Assembly (NCBI GenBank): GCA_902780305.1
Contig: CACZFB010000005.1
Coordinates: 1 to 64,000 of the forward strand
Source of the DNA: an uncultured Coriobacteriaceae bacterium
Lineage (GTDB): Bacteria; Actinomycetota; Coriobacteriia; Coriobacteriales; Atopobiaceae
Direction: 5' to 3'
Length of the DNA stretch: 64,000 bases
Of this stretch, positions 35,120 through 44,104 are shown piece after piece. How positions within the stretch are numbered: the first letter of the stretch is position 1; every line of letters starts with the position of its first letter. Made by a program: the position numbers and the translations under genes. Below the pieces are notes generated by a model. The model ran no database searches, had not been told where the DNA came from, and worked only from the letters and a program-made list of their open reading frames with translations.

Positions 35120-35324
35120 GGCATTCCTTCCCCTCGATCATAACTCGAATAGGTTCATCAATAATTTTGATGCCAAAACCATACGCATATAGCGAATATA
35201 GCGCAAAAGAGGCGGGTGATGCTCCAGATTGGCCATTTGGAAACCCACCCCATTGGCGGTCGCAGGTGGTGGTGCCTCTGTGGCTGCTTTGCGCTCGCAA
35301 CAAGGTTATACTGGTGCGACGTTG

Positions 35325-36122
35325 ATGAGGGCGACTCGGGGAGAGCGGGTGAGTAGGGTGGCTGGAGGCGTCGGCTTTCTTGCCCGCCATGGCAAGGCGA
35401 TACAGGAGGGCATGCGCGACGGCGTTCCCATTGGCGCCGGCTACTTTGTGGTTGCCTTCTCGCTTGGCATAGTCGCTCGCAACGCGGGACTCACCCCCTG
35501 GGAAGGCTTTGTGGCAAGTTTTTTGAACAATGCGTCCGCTGGCGAATACGCCGGCTTTACCCTCATGGCTGCCAACGCCTCCTATTTTGAGCTGGCGGTC
35601 GTCACGCTCATTGCCAACGCCCGGTACCTGCTTATGAGCACGGCGCTGAGCCAGCGTTTCTCTCCAAAGACGGGCACCCTGCATCGCGTGCTTGTGGGCT
35701 TCGACGTCACGGACGAGCTCTTTGGCATCGCCATCGCGCGGCCCGGGACCGTCGATCCGTTCTATTCGTACGGTGCCTTCGTGCCGGCGCTCTTGGGATG
35801 GTCGGTTGGCACAGCACTGGGTATCGTTATGGGAAACGTCCTGCCCGCGCGTGCGGTGAGTGCCCTCTCCGTTGCGCTCTATGGCATGTTCCTCGCCATC
35901 ATCATTCCACCCGCTCGGAAGAGTCGCGTGGTGCTGGGATGCGTCGTCGTGAGCTTCCTCGCGAGTTTGGTGTTCTCGGTTGCCCCCTTCGTCGCCACGC
36001 TTTCGCCTGGTACGCGCACCATCATCCTTACGGTGGCCATCTCCTCGATTGCGGCGTTGCTCTTTCCCGTGTCGGACGAGGAACTCAGGCACGAGCAGGA
36101 GGGGGATGCGGATGCAACATAG
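35325..36122 (+). CDS. azlC: AzlC-family branched-chain amino acid exporter, large subunit
   Basis: About 265 residues. Start ATG 35325; an in-frame GTG near 35349 with GGGGAG upstream is an alternative. GMRDGVPIGAGYFVVAFSLG, FLNNASAGEYAGFTLMAA, LIANARYLLMSTALSQRF and the later GFDVTDELFGIAIARP match AzlC, a membrane protein with about eight segments. With the small partner AzlD it exports branched-chain amino acids or their analogues. The azlD gene overlaps its end by 11 bp. Complete. Confidence 0.9.
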   Translation: MRATRGERVSRVAGGVGFLARHGKAIQEGMRDGVPIGAGYFVVAFSLGIVARNAGLTPWEGFVASFLNNASAGEYAGFTLMAANASYFELAVVTLIANARYLLMSTALSQRFSPKTGTLHRVLVGFDVTDELFGIAIARPGTVDPFYSYGAFVPALLGWSVGTALGIVMGNVLPARAVSALSVALYGMFLAIIIPPARKSRVVLGCVVVSFLASLVFSVAPFVATLSPGTRTIILTVAISSIAALLFPVSDEELRHEQEGDADAT

Positions 36123-36420
36123 CACCTTCCTGTATATTGCCGTAATGTCTGCGGTAACGCTTTCTGTTAAGATCTTGCCCCTCACGCTCATCCGCAAGCC
36201 CATTAAGAGTCGCTTCGTGCGGTCGTTTTTGTACTACGTGCCCTACGTCACGCTGTCCGTTATGACGTTTCCGGCCATCGTGCAGGCAACCGACGTGCCG
36301 GCGGCGGGCGCAATCGCCCTTGCGGCCGGCATCGTGGCCGCATGGTTGGGGGCAAGCCTGTTTCAGGTGGCCGCGATGTGTTGCGCACTCGTCTTTGTCG
36401 TCGAGCTGTTCGTGCTTTAG
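36112..36420 (+). CDS. azlD: AzlD-family small transport subunit
   Basis: About 102 residues. Start ATG 36112 gives proper spacing from GGAGGGGG; ATG 36106 is too close. YIAVMSAVTLSVKILPLTLI, RSFLYYVPYVTLSVMTFPAI and two further hydrophobic segments match AzlD, the four-helix partner of AzlC. Translation is coupled to azlC by the overlap. Confidence 0.9.
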   Translation: MQHSTFLYIAVMSAVTLSVKILPLTLIRKPIKSRFVRSFLYYVPYVTLSVMTFPAIVQATDVPAAGAIALAAGIVAAWLGASLFQVAAMCCALVFVVELFVL

Positions 36421-36573
36421 CGCGTCCCACCAAGCGGTGCGCGTTCCCTGCCTTCCTAAGGTGCGTAACTGTTCGGGCCTGTCTGCGGGTACGCCGTTTT
36501 GGACCAGCGCATATACGTCTTGACGTGCTGTTGGCTGAATGTGGTGCCTGGCTCGTCACCTCGAGATGTGTCT

Positions 36574-36781
36574 CCAAAAAGTGTATGCTCGGAGGCCGTT
36601 TCATTCGCCAAAACAGGGTTTATGTACGAAATATCGGGCTCCGAAATCACGGGGTTGCAAAACCGCGCTCCTGACCTGCGGTTTTTCGGGGCGTCTTGTG
36701 GCTCATAGGGCGATTTGAGCCTCTAAAACCGTACATAAACCCCAAAATGGCAAATGAAACGGCTTCCGAGCATACACTTTA
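36574..36781. repeat. 210-bp palindromic repeat, copy D
   Basis: Full but more diverged copy (AAAACAGGGTTTATGTACG left, CGTACATAAACCCCAAAATGG right). The paired change GTTTGTGTACG to GTTTATGTACG appears in both arms, keeping the pairing. Confidence 0.9.
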
Positions 36782-36839
36782 TGCGCCCCACCCTGATGGG
36801 CTGAGAAATAGTGCGTACGGATACTTGAACGTGGTACTC

Positions 36840-36874
36840 GGCTGGACGCGGGGGACAGTCCCCCGCGTCCAGCC
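36840..36874. terminator. Perfect GGGACAGTCCC palindrome
   Basis: Two perfect 17-bp arms (GGCTGGACGCGGGGGAC and its inverse) around a single A. It lies upstream of the bile salt hydrolase-like gene. Same core as 29300 and 59977. Confidence 0.75.
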
Positions 36875-36981
36875 GGCACGCAAAAGGCCGATGCAACCGC
36901 TGGGCGACATGGGGCTTTACCTCAGGTTGCTGCAAATGATACGTTTTAAATGTTGTTGTAGGCACGACGTTGGGGGGAGCT

Positions 36982-37932
36982 ATGTGCACGAGCATTCGGT
37001 TTACCAGCACGCAGGGCAGCATGTTCTTTGGGCGCAACTTGGATTGGAGCTGCGGATACGGGCAGCGGGTGGTTATTACCCCTACGGGATGGACGCCCAA
37101 CTCGCCGTTTGGCGCCGTTGAGGCCGTGCGACGCCCCGTGTATGGCATGGGTATCGTTGCCGAGAACACCCCGCTGTACTTCGACTGCGCCAACGACGCC
37201 GGCCTCGCCGTCGCTGGTCTCAACTTCCCCGGATACGCCCAGTACGAGAGCGGTCCCGTGGAGGGGAAGACCAACGTGTGCGCCTGGGAGTTTCCGCTGT
37301 GGGTCGTGGCCAACTTCCAGACCGTCGACGAGGTGGAGGCCGCGCTGGCCAACACCGCCATCGTGGACCGGCCCATTAACGAGCAGTTCCCCTGCTCGCT
37401 GCTGCACTGGATGATTGGCGACGCCACACGCAGCATCGTGGTGGAGTACATGGCCGACGGCATGCACGTGTATCACGACGATCTGGACGTGCTGGCCAAC
37501 CAGCCCACGTTTGCCTATCATGCCGAGAACGTGCGCAGCTACATCTCCTGCGCGCCCGAGGTGGTTGGTCCCGTAACGTGGGGCACTGCCGAGCTCGCCG
37601 CCTACGGGTCGGGCAGCGGTATGCGCGGACTCCCCGGCGACTGCTACTCTCCGTCTCGCTTCGTGCGCGTGGCGTATCACAACGCGCACTATCCGCAAAA
37701 GGACACCGAGGCGGAGAACGTCTCGCGCCTGTTCCACACGCTGGGCGCCGTGTCCATGGTGGACGGGGCCGCAAAGATGGGTGATGGCGCGTACGAGATA
37801 ACCGTGTACACGGGTGGTGTCTCCACTGCGACGAACACCTATTACTGGAACACCTACGACGACCCCGCAATTCGCTCGGTGGCACTGGCCGACTACGACG
37901 GCGCCGGTACGGAACTCATCCAGGTGGCGTAG
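36982..37932 (+). CDS. bsh: Choloylglycine (bile salt) hydrolase family enzyme
   Basis: About 316 residues. Start ATG 36982 (GGGGGGAG upstream) puts Cys at position 2, the autocatalytic N-terminal nucleophile after Met removal. Conserved residues can be counted: Cys2, Arg18 and Asp21 in FFGRNLDWS, a GLAVAGLNFPGY block, PCSLLHWMIGDATRSIVVEY and GLPGDCYSPSRFVRVAY with the C-terminal Arg. This is the Ntn-hydrolase family of bile salt hydrolases and penicillin V acylases, cytoplasmic enzymes splitting amide bonds. Gut habitat favours bile salts. Terminator at 37976. Confidence 0.9.
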   Translation: MCTSIRFTSTQGSMFFGRNLDWSCGYGQRVVITPTGWTPNSPFGAVEAVRRPVYGMGIVAENTPLYFDCANDAGLAVAGLNFPGYAQYESGPVEGKTNVCAWEFPLWVVANFQTVDEVEAALANTAIVDRPINEQFPCSLLHWMIGDATRSIVVEYMADGMHVYHDDLDVLANQPTFAYHAENVRSYISCAPEVVGPVTWGTAELAAYGSGSGMRGLPGDCYSPSRFVRVAYHNAHYPQKDTEAENVSRLFHTLGAVSMVDGAAKMGDGAYEITVYTGGVSTATNTYYWNTYDDPAIRSVALADYDGAGTELIQVA

Positions 37933-37950
37933 GGCCAGGTGGCGTAGGGC
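37921..37950 (+). repeat. 15-bp tandem duplication at the stop codon
   Basis: CAGGTGGCGTAGGGC occurs twice in a row. The first copy contains the stop codon TAG, so the second copy lies in the 3' untranslated part. A recent slippage duplication. Confidence 0.8.
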
Positions 37951-37975
37951 AAAAGAGCGAATCAACCACAACGAG

Positions 37976-38015
37976 ACTGCCCCCGATGGCCAATGGGCCT
38001 TCGGGGGCAGTTTCT
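37976..38015. terminator. Terminator between convergent genes
   Basis: ACTGCCCCCGA (37976-37986) pairs with TCGGGGGCAGT (38001-38011), with an inner GGCC/GGCC stem and a short T-rich tail. It serves the hydrolase gene and probably the convergent SAP-like gene too. Confidence 0.75.
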
Positions 38016-38037
38016 CAGTGGCAAAACCTCGCTCGGG

Positions 38038-38743
38038 CTAGTACCAGAAGGACGCGCCAAGAGCGTCGAAGTCCTCGCAGGCATCCTTCCAGTCCTGCAG
38101 GTTTTCCTTTACGGTGTCGAGCACCTCGTCAAGGTCCTCCGAGCTCACGTGCCCACGCTCGCACATGCACTTATAGAACTTCTTGAGGCTCGCGGCCGTC
38201 TGCTGAATCGTCTTGGGCGAGGACCACATGGCCTTGCGGATAAACCAGTTGCCCAGGAAGTCGTCGATGTGCTGCGGGCCGTCCTGCATGGGGATGGCAT
38301 CGTAGTGCAGCAGGTAGCGGTTGAGGAAGAAAGCCACGTTGTCGATGTGATTGTCAATAGTCTTGGGCTTGAGTCCCGACGCGCTTCAAGCCGGCGACGA
38401 ACTTTGGGCCATAGCCTGCGGCAAAGCTCGGGTAATCGTGCTCGGGAGATGCAAAGAGCGCACAGAGAAACGCGACGAGGTCGGCCTTCTTGACGCCCTT
38501 GAGTCCGTCGGCGATGTGAAAGGCCTCCAACTCCTCGCGCAGTTCGCGCACCGGCAGGGCGTTGAGCATATCGGCGAGTCGCAAGACGGGCTTCTCCTTG
38601 ATGCATACGTCCTCGGCCAAGATCGCCAGCCCCTGTTTCTGTATGTGCGCGGCAAGCGTCGCGTGCGCCGCTTGCCGCGACCGCGCGTCTGGCGCAACGG
38701 TGCGATCGCGCGCTGAGGTATACGGGTGTCGTGGTACGGGCAT
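38038..38743 (-). pseudogene. SAP-like/core-binding-like protein, frameshifted
   Basis: Read with one frame correction, a single gene starts at ATG 38743 (AGGA upstream). Its first part holds a SAP-like helix pair (VRELREELEAFHIADGLKGV, KKADLVAFLCALFA) and ends KFVAGLKRVG. The frame then breaks in GTCGGGACTC near 38375. The other frame continues GLKPKTIDNHIDNVAFFLNR and FLGNWFIRKAMWSSPKTIQQ to the stop at 38038. A one-base G insertion would explain the break. The helical C-terminal part resembles recombinase core-binding domains, but no catalytic domain follows. A sequencing error in the G run cannot be excluded. Confidence 0.65.
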
Positions 38744-38765
38744 GTGTCCTGCTCGTATCGCGATG

Positions 38766-39629
38766 TTATGTGAACGAGACTGCCACGTAGGTCGCGTCGT
38801 CGCTGATTTTGGAGCGGTGCACGCGCATGAGGTCGGCATCGGCCTGCTCAGCAGCGCGCAGGGCGGCTGCCACCTGCTCGCCGCGGCCGGCCAGCACGTC
38901 CTGGGCAAGGCTCGGTGCGTCTGCCAAGACGCCCATCTCGACCGCGGCCACGAACCCGTCGCTGCAGGCGAAGGCGCCTGTTGCTTGGGTCAGGGAAAAG
39001 CGCTCCACCAGTTCGTGTCCAAAGCCGCGGCAGGTGGCGTCTGCCGCCCAGTAACCACCGGGCTCGTTCATCTTGAGACGATTCTCGATAAAGCGGTCGT
39101 TGAGCGCCTTGCGTGCCGCGGCCATGGTCGCGTGGTTTTGCGTGGCGTAGCGAAACATGCGCTCGTAGTTTTGCTGGTCGAGCTCGTCGAGCGTGGCGTC
39201 GTGCACGACGCTCGCGCTGCCGTCTGCAAACATAACCACGGCAGTGCAGTCGCCGAGCATGGTTACCTCGAGCTCGTCGCTTGTCCAGCGCAGGATGGCG
39301 ACGCTGCCGTTGGGGAGGTCTTCCCGGCGCAGCTGCTTTGCGCCGGGAAGGCGCAGGTACTCGTCTGCCACCGCGGTGCCGGCCTGACGCAGTGCCTGGG
39401 CCGTGGGCAGTGTGGGGTCGTCGAGAAGCGCCGCCGTGCGCTCGGCGAGCTCGCGCGCATACCACGACGCGTCGGTTTCGCCTGCGATGAGATTTGCCTT
39501 GGTGAGGCCGGTCGCGCCGTCCACGAGCACCGCGCAGCCGTCGTCGTGGATGACGGCGTAGTCCTCGTTGATGCGCCCTGCCCCGGAGCCGGTCCAGGTG
39601 CGGGTTTGGGAATGCGTTGCGTGTGGCAT
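38766..39629 (-). CDS. PP2C-like protein phosphatase
   Basis: About 287 residues; start ATG 39629 with AGGAGG upstream. GSGAGRINEDYAVIHDD, AVLVDGATGL, VTMLGDCTAVVMFADG, GAFACSDGFVAAVEM and ISDDATYVAVSF follow the order of metal-binding motifs in PP2C Ser/Thr phosphatases, with the key Asp residues present. No membrane segment, so a cytosolic enzyme reversing Ser/Thr kinase action. The spacing of motifs is looser than in PstP-type enzymes. The substrate is unknown; no kinase gene is adjacent. Confidence 0.75.
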   Translation of the reverse strand: MPHATHSQTRTWTGSGAGRINEDYAVIHDDGCAVLVDGATGLTKANLIAGETDASWYARELAERTAALLDDPTLPTAQALRQAGTAVADEYLRLPGAKQLRREDLPNGSVAILRWTSDELEVTMLGDCTAVVMFADGSASVVHDATLDELDQQNYERMFRYATQNHATMAAARKALNDRFIENRLKMNEPGGYWAADATCRGFGHELVERFSLTQATGAFACSDGFVAAVEMGVLADAPSLAQDVLAGRGEQVAAALRAAEQADADLMRVHRSKISDDATYVAVSFT

Positions 39630-39745
39630 GGCGACCTCCTGAGCGACCGGAAGCGTGACTGCTACGAGCATAGCACGACCGTCCCCCGCGTACCGCGGAG
39701 CGGGGCGATGCGCTATGCTAAGGGCTTGGGTGTCACGGGCTACGG

Positions 39746-40939
39746 ATGGGAAAGATGGGCAAGTCGCGCGTTGACTACAACATGAAACTCTTTACGGCGA
39801 TTGCCATGGTGCTGGTCGTGTCGGCGCATCTTGACGGAGGACAGACCGGGTTGGCGGGGCCCTACAACCTGTTTAGGCCCTACGCCTTCCACGTGGCCGC
39901 GTTCGTGTTCGTCTCGGGCTACTTCTACAAGCCGGCGAGCGAGCGGGATCCGTGGCGCTACCTCGTGCGGAAGGCCAAGCGGCTCATCGTGCCCCTGTTC
40001 TTGGTGAGCGCCGTGTACGGCTACGTATGGGTGCTTGCCCGAATGGCGGTGGGCGTGTCGGACGTGAGCCTGCCCACCGTGCAAAACCTGCTGATAGACC
40101 CGCTGATAAACGCTCATCAGTATCGCTTTACCGCCGCCCTGTGGTTCCTGACCCCGCTCTTTTGCACCGAGGTGCTTAACGTGTTGATTCGCAAGGCCCT
40201 GGCTCGCGTGCCCTGGCCAAGCAAGACGGTTCGCGAGGTGGTCCTGTTCATCGCGTATTTGCTGCTGGGAGCGGTGTCCATCGTGGTGGGTGGCACGCAA
40301 GGCATTGAGCCGAGCTGGCTTTTGCTGGTCTGTCGGACGCTGCTCTTTGTGTCCTTCTTTGGCATGGGTCGCTTTTACCGGGAGGTGCTCGAGCCGCACG
40401 ACACGCTCGGGAGTACCTGGTACTTCGCCATCGTCCTGTTTGCCCAGCTGATCGTTGCCGTGGCCTGCCACGGCAACTACACCTACACACCCTCGTGGTG
40501 TCGCTACCCCCATGGCATTCTGGGTACCTACGCGGTAACCATGCTGGGCATTGCCTTCCTGCTGCGCATCTGCAAGCTGCTGGGTCCGGTGATTGGCCAG
40601 AGCCGGGTTGTGCTGGCCATCGCCAACAACTCGTTTAGCGTTATGTGCCACCATCAGTGCGGGTTCTTCGTACTCAATTATCTCTTTTATGTGCTGTCGG
40701 CAGCTACGGGCTTTCCCCAGAGCTTCGACGTTGGCGAGTTCGTGTCGAACAGCCAGTACATGATGCCCCTCAGCGGCGCCGGGCAGTTCGTCTTGGTGTA
40801 CGTGGTGTTCGCCATAGCGTTCTCGCTTTGCGTGCATGGCGTGTGGGTGCGGATCCGAGGGCTCGCATCCAGAGGTGGAGCGTCTGTCCAGGACGCCTCG
40901 TCCTCCGTTGGCTCGGCCCGAGCAAGTGGGCAGCGATGA
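39746..40939 (+). CDS. Membrane acyltransferase (Acyltransferase-3 family)
   Basis: About 397 residues and ten or so membrane segments. RVDYNMKLFTAIAMVLVVSA with HLDG, FRPYAFHVAAFVFVSGYFYK, RKAKRLIVPLFLVSAVYGYV and a final SVMCHHQCGFFVLNYLFYVL match the acyltransferase-3 family (OafA, WecH-like), which acetylates or succinylates surface sugars. The start is ATG 39746; ATG 39755 is possible. Its stop overlaps the next acyltransferase start by 4 bp, so the two act as a unit. Confidence 0.8.
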   Translation: MGKMGKSRVDYNMKLFTAIAMVLVVSAHLDGGQTGLAGPYNLFRPYAFHVAAFVFVSGYFYKPASERDPWRYLVRKAKRLIVPLFLVSAVYGYVWVLARMAVGVSDVSLPTVQNLLIDPLINAHQYRFTAALWFLTPLFCTEVLNVLIRKALARVPWPSKTVREVVLFIAYLLLGAVSIVVGGTQGIEPSWLLLVCRTLLFVSFFGMGRFYREVLEPHDTLGSTWYFAIVLFAQLIVAVACHGNYTYTPSWCRYPHGILGTYAVTMLGIAFLLRICKLLGPVIGQSRVVLAIANNSFSVMCHHQCGFFVLNYLFYVLSAATGFPQSFDVGEFVSNSQYMMPLSGAGQFVLVYVVFAIAFSLCVHGVWVRIRGLASRGGASVQDASSSVGSARASGQR

Positions 40940-41961
40940 CCAAGGGGCGTCAGCGAAGCCAGCTCGTGGAGCTGTGCAGGTTCGTGGCGTCGGTGCTCAT
41001 CGTGTGCCACCATTCCGAGATGCTTGGCCATCGCACGCACTTTGTTGCGGGCTGGGTGTTCGTGGAGTTCTTCTTCATGCTTACGGGCTACTTTACCGCG
41101 CGGCACGTGGCGCGAAGGCCGCCGTCGCAGGGCCCCTTCCGCGAGGCGGTGCACTACACGCGAGACAAGCTGGCGCGGGTCGTCCCGTTTGCATGGACGG
41201 GCGTTGCGCTCGGTGTGGTCGCCATGCTGCTTCGCGCCAATCTCGCCGACGAATGGCTGCGCATGCTCCTCTCGGTGCCGTACAACCTGCTGTTTTTGCA
41301 GGGGTTGCCCCTACACCTGCCTGTGGTGAACTACGACGTGCCGCTGTGGTATCTTACGGCGCTCATGCTGTTCCTGCCGCTGCTGGTGGCGACCATGCGA
41401 CGGATGCCGAGCGCGTACCGGCGGCTGCTGTGCTGGTTCGTGCCCCTGGTGTTGCTGGGACACAACCTGGTGGTCGTGGGCAAGCTCTCGGTGTGGGAGG
41501 CGGGCGTGCCCAAGCTCATGCGCGGACTTGCCGACCTCATGCTGGGCACGCTGGCGTATACGATAGCTGAGTGGGTGCGTGGCCGGGCGACGGATCGTGC
41601 GATGCTGCTGGTTCGGCTGGGTGGTGTCGCGTCGTTTGCCGCGCTGTGCGCCATTGCCGGGGTGCTTGGCGTTGAGGGCTATGAAGCCTCGGTGGCGCTC
41701 GTCGCCCTCGCCTTCGTCGCAACGCTGCTGGTGGTTACCAACGAGCGTAACTACGTGGAGGGGCGGACTCCCTACGCGCTGTGCGGGTATCTGGGCGCGC
41801 TGTCCATGCCCCTGTTCTGCCTGCATTATCCCGTGGGGCAGATCGTGCAAACGTGCGTGCCAACCCTGTCGTACGAGGCAAAGCTGCTCTTGTGCCTGGC
41901 GGCCTCCGTTGGTCTCTCGGCGCTGGCGCTTGGGGTGATTCGCGGGCGGACGTACACCTAG
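40936..41961 (+). CDS. Second membrane acyltransferase (Acyltransferase-3 family)
   Basis: About 341 residues; start ATG 40936 inside the previous stop (ATGA). SQLVELCRFVASVLIVCHHS, FVEFFFMLTGYFTARHVAR, then ten membrane segments and the late LCGYLGALSMPLFCLHYPVG are typical of acyltransferase-3 enzymes with the conserved His near the N-terminus (CHH). Different from the first copy in sequence, so not a recent duplication. A likely modifier of exported glycans. Confidence 0.8.
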   Translation: MTKGRQRSQLVELCRFVASVLIVCHHSEMLGHRTHFVAGWVFVEFFFMLTGYFTARHVARRPPSQGPFREAVHYTRDKLARVVPFAWTGVALGVVAMLLRANLADEWLRMLLSVPYNLLFLQGLPLHLPVVNYDVPLWYLTALMLFLPLLVATMRRMPSAYRRLLCWFVPLVLLGHNLVVVGKLSVWEAGVPKLMRGLADLMLGTLAYTIAEWVRGRATDRAMLLVRLGGVASFAALCAIAGVLGVEGYEASVALVALAFVATLLVVTNERNYVEGRTPYALCGYLGALSMPLFCLHYPVGQIVQTCVPTLSYEAKLLLCLAASVGLSALALGVIRGRTYT

Positions 41962-42018
41962 GGTTCGGCGCGGTCTGCTACCATAGATTCGTATGTGTAT
42001 GTGGAAAGGAGCGGCCGC

Positions 42019-42744
42019 ATGAGGACGCACGCAATTGTAATCGCCGGTGGCTCGGGCTCGCGCATGGGCCAGGACATTCCCAAGCAGTTTATTAACGTGT
42101 ACGACAAGCCCGTGCTCATCTACACGCTGGAGAGCTTTCAGCGCCACAAGCTGATCGACAACATTGTGGTGGTGTGCATTGACGGCTGGCATGACGTGTT
42201 GCACGCCTATGCCCGACAGTTCGAGATTACCAAGCTCAGCCAGGTGGTTTCGGGCGGGTCCACGGGACAGGAGTCCATCCGCAACGGCGTGTATGCGCTG
42301 GAGGGCGTGGCACAGCCGGATGACCTCGCGGTCATTCACGACGGCATTCGACCGCTGGTGGCGCCCGAGGTCCTTACCGACGTGGTGAACGTGGCCGCAA
42401 AGAAGGGCAATGCCGTAACGAGCATGCCCTACAACGAGCAGATTTTTGTGGTGGGCGAGGACGACCCCACGACCACCACGCGCTTTATTCCGCGCGAGAC
42501 GCTGCGTCGCGTGTCCACGCCGCAAGCCTACCGTTACGACCTGCTGCTGAGTGCCTACCGCGAGGCGTTTGCGCGCGAGGTGGGTATCTATGGCTCGCAC
42601 TATACCAACACCATGATGGTGGAGCTGGGCCATACGCTGCACTTTGCCGCCGGTTCCGACAAGAACATTAAGCTCACCACCAAGGACGACCTGGAAATGT
42701 TTAAGGCGTACCTGCACCAGGACGAGGACACGTGGCTCAAGTAG
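42019..42744 (+). CDS. IspD/TarI-type cytidylyltransferase
   Basis: About 241 residues; start ATG 42019 follows AAGGAG. IVIAGGSGSRMGQDIPKQFI is the CTP-binding loop. LAVIHDGIRPLV and PYNEQIFVVGE with ETLRRVSTPQAYRYDLL complete the family. IspD makes CDP-methylerythritol; TarI and Bcs1-type enzymes make CDP-ribitol. The adjacent SDR gene and surface-polymer context favour a CDP-polyol for a cell-surface polymer; IspD function cannot be excluded by eye. Confidence 0.8.
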   Translation: MRTHAIVIAGGSGSRMGQDIPKQFINVYDKPVLIYTLESFQRHKLIDNIVVVCIDGWHDVLHAYARQFEITKLSQVVSGGSTGQESIRNGVYALEGVAQPDDLAVIHDGIRPLVAPEVLTDVVNVAAKKGNAVTSMPYNEQIFVVGEDDPTTTTRFIPRETLRRVSTPQAYRYDLLLSAYREAFAREVGIYGSHYTNTMMVELGHTLHFAAGSDKNIKLTTKDDLEMFKAYLHQDEDTWLK

Positions 42745-42755
42745 GGGAGGGCGCC

Positions 42756-43820
42756 ATGAACCGGTTGGACAACCCGTTGTATGCGGAGGACTTGGAGCTC
42801 GTCGCGTCGTGCGGCGCGGACTGGGATGTGCTGAACGGCGCCACGGTGGGCGTCTCGGGAGCCACGGGCATGGTGGGGACGCTGCTGGTGGACGCGCTCA
42901 TGCATATGGCGCGGACGGGCAGGCTGGATGTGCGTGTGGTGGCGCTTGGTCGCAGCGAGCAGCGCGCCCGTGCGCGGCTGCCGTACTTTGAGGACCCGCG
43001 GTTCGCGTTCGAGGAGCTCGACGTGAGCGTGCCCGGTGCTTCTCCGCATGCGGCCGCCAACATGGTGGTGCACCTGGCGAGCACCACGCATCCGCGCGCC
43101 TACGCCACGCAACCCATCGGCACCATCACGTCCAACGTGGTGGGGCTTCAGAACCTGTTGGAGTGGCAGCTGGCGAGCGTCGAGGCGCTGGGCGTGTCGG
43201 GACGCTTTGTATTTGCGTCGTCGGTGGAGATCTACGGAGAGAATCGCGGCGACGTGGAACGCTTTGACGAGGGCTACTGCGGCCAGCTGGATTGCAATAC
43301 GCTGCGGGCGGCCTATCCCGAGGCCAAGCGGTTGTGCGAGGCGCTGTGTCAGGCGTATGCCGCCGAGCGGGGTGCGCATGTGTTCGTGCCGCGTCTGCCG
43401 CGGATCCTTGGTCCCACGCTGCTGCCCAGCGACACCAAGGCACTCTCGCAGTTCCTGCACAAGGCGGTTGCCGGCGAGGATGTGGTGCTTAAGAGCGAGG
43501 GGACGCAAACCTACTCGTACCTGTATGCGACCGATGCGGTAAGTGCACTGCTGTGGGTGCTCACGCGTGGTGAGGAGGGCGCGGCATACAACGCGGCCGA
43601 CGAGCGCTGCGACGTGGCGCTGCGCGACCTGGCGACGTGCGTTGCCGAGGCTGGTGGCGGCAAGGTGGTGTTCGACCTGCCCGACGAGGTGGAGCGTGCG
43701 GGGTATTCCACGGCCACCAAGGCGTTGCTGGACGCCTCGCGCTTGCGGGCGCTGGGCTGGCGGGCGCACTTTGGCATCGAGGAAGCCGTGGCCAGAACGG
43801 TTGCCATGCTGCGCGAGTAG
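42756..43820 (+). CDS. NAD-dependent epimerase/dehydratase (extended SDR)
   Basis: About 354 residues; start ATG 42756 with GGGGAGGG upstream, 11 bp after the cytidylyltransferase stop. Rossmann motif GVSGATGMVG, the catalytic Ser in FVFASSVEIYGE and the active-site pair in AAYPEAKRLCEAL (YxxxK) mark an extended short-chain dehydrogenase acting on sugar nucleotides. Paired with a cytidylyltransferase, it may act on CDP- or UDP-activated sugars or polyols. Palindromic repeat E begins 10 bp after its stop. Confidence 0.85.
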   Translation: MNRLDNPLYAEDLELVASCGADWDVLNGATVGVSGATGMVGTLLVDALMHMARTGRLDVRVVALGRSEQRARARLPYFEDPRFAFEELDVSVPGASPHAAANMVVHLASTTHPRAYATQPIGTITSNVVGLQNLLEWQLASVEALGVSGRFVFASSVEIYGENRGDVERFDEGYCGQLDCNTLRAAYPEAKRLCEALCQAYAAERGAHVFVPRLPRILGPTLLPSDTKALSQFLHKAVAGEDVVLKSEGTQTYSYLYATDAVSALLWVLTRGEEGAAYNAADERCDVALRDLATCVAEAGGGKVVFDLPDEVERAGYSTATKALLDASRLRALGWRAHFGIEEAVARTVAMLRE

Positions 43821-43830
43821 CGGCTCCTCG

Positions 43831-44040
43831 CCAAAAAGTGTATGCTCGAAGGCCGTTTCATTCGCCAAAACGGGGTTTGTGTACGAAATATCGGGCTCTG
43901 AAATCACGGGGTCACAAAACCGCGCCCCCTACCTGCGGCTTTGCGGGGCGTCTTGCGGCCCATACGGCGATTCGAGCCTCAAAAACCGTACACAAACCCC
44001 AAAACGGCAAATGAAACGGCCTTCGAGCATACACTTTTTT
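43831..44040. repeat. 210-bp palindromic repeat, copy E
   Basis: Full copy with arms CCAAAAAGTGTATGCTCGAA and TTCGAGCATACACTTTTTT. The left flank AGCGGCTCCTCG is shared with copy F. It sits between the SDR gene and the next gene on the same strand, so it is probably transcribed. Confidence 0.9.
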
Positions 44041-44104
44041 GAGAAGAGCACAGAACCGCCGCGCACGAGCATGCGCGCTCAGCAAAACAATGGGGAGATG
44101 TTGC

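Noticed and set aside
43840-44100. Open frames running through the 210-bp palindromes, giving similar peptides at each copy
   Set aside because: The similarity comes from the repeated DNA; frames run in from neighbouring genes and lack starts, so they are not a protein family.
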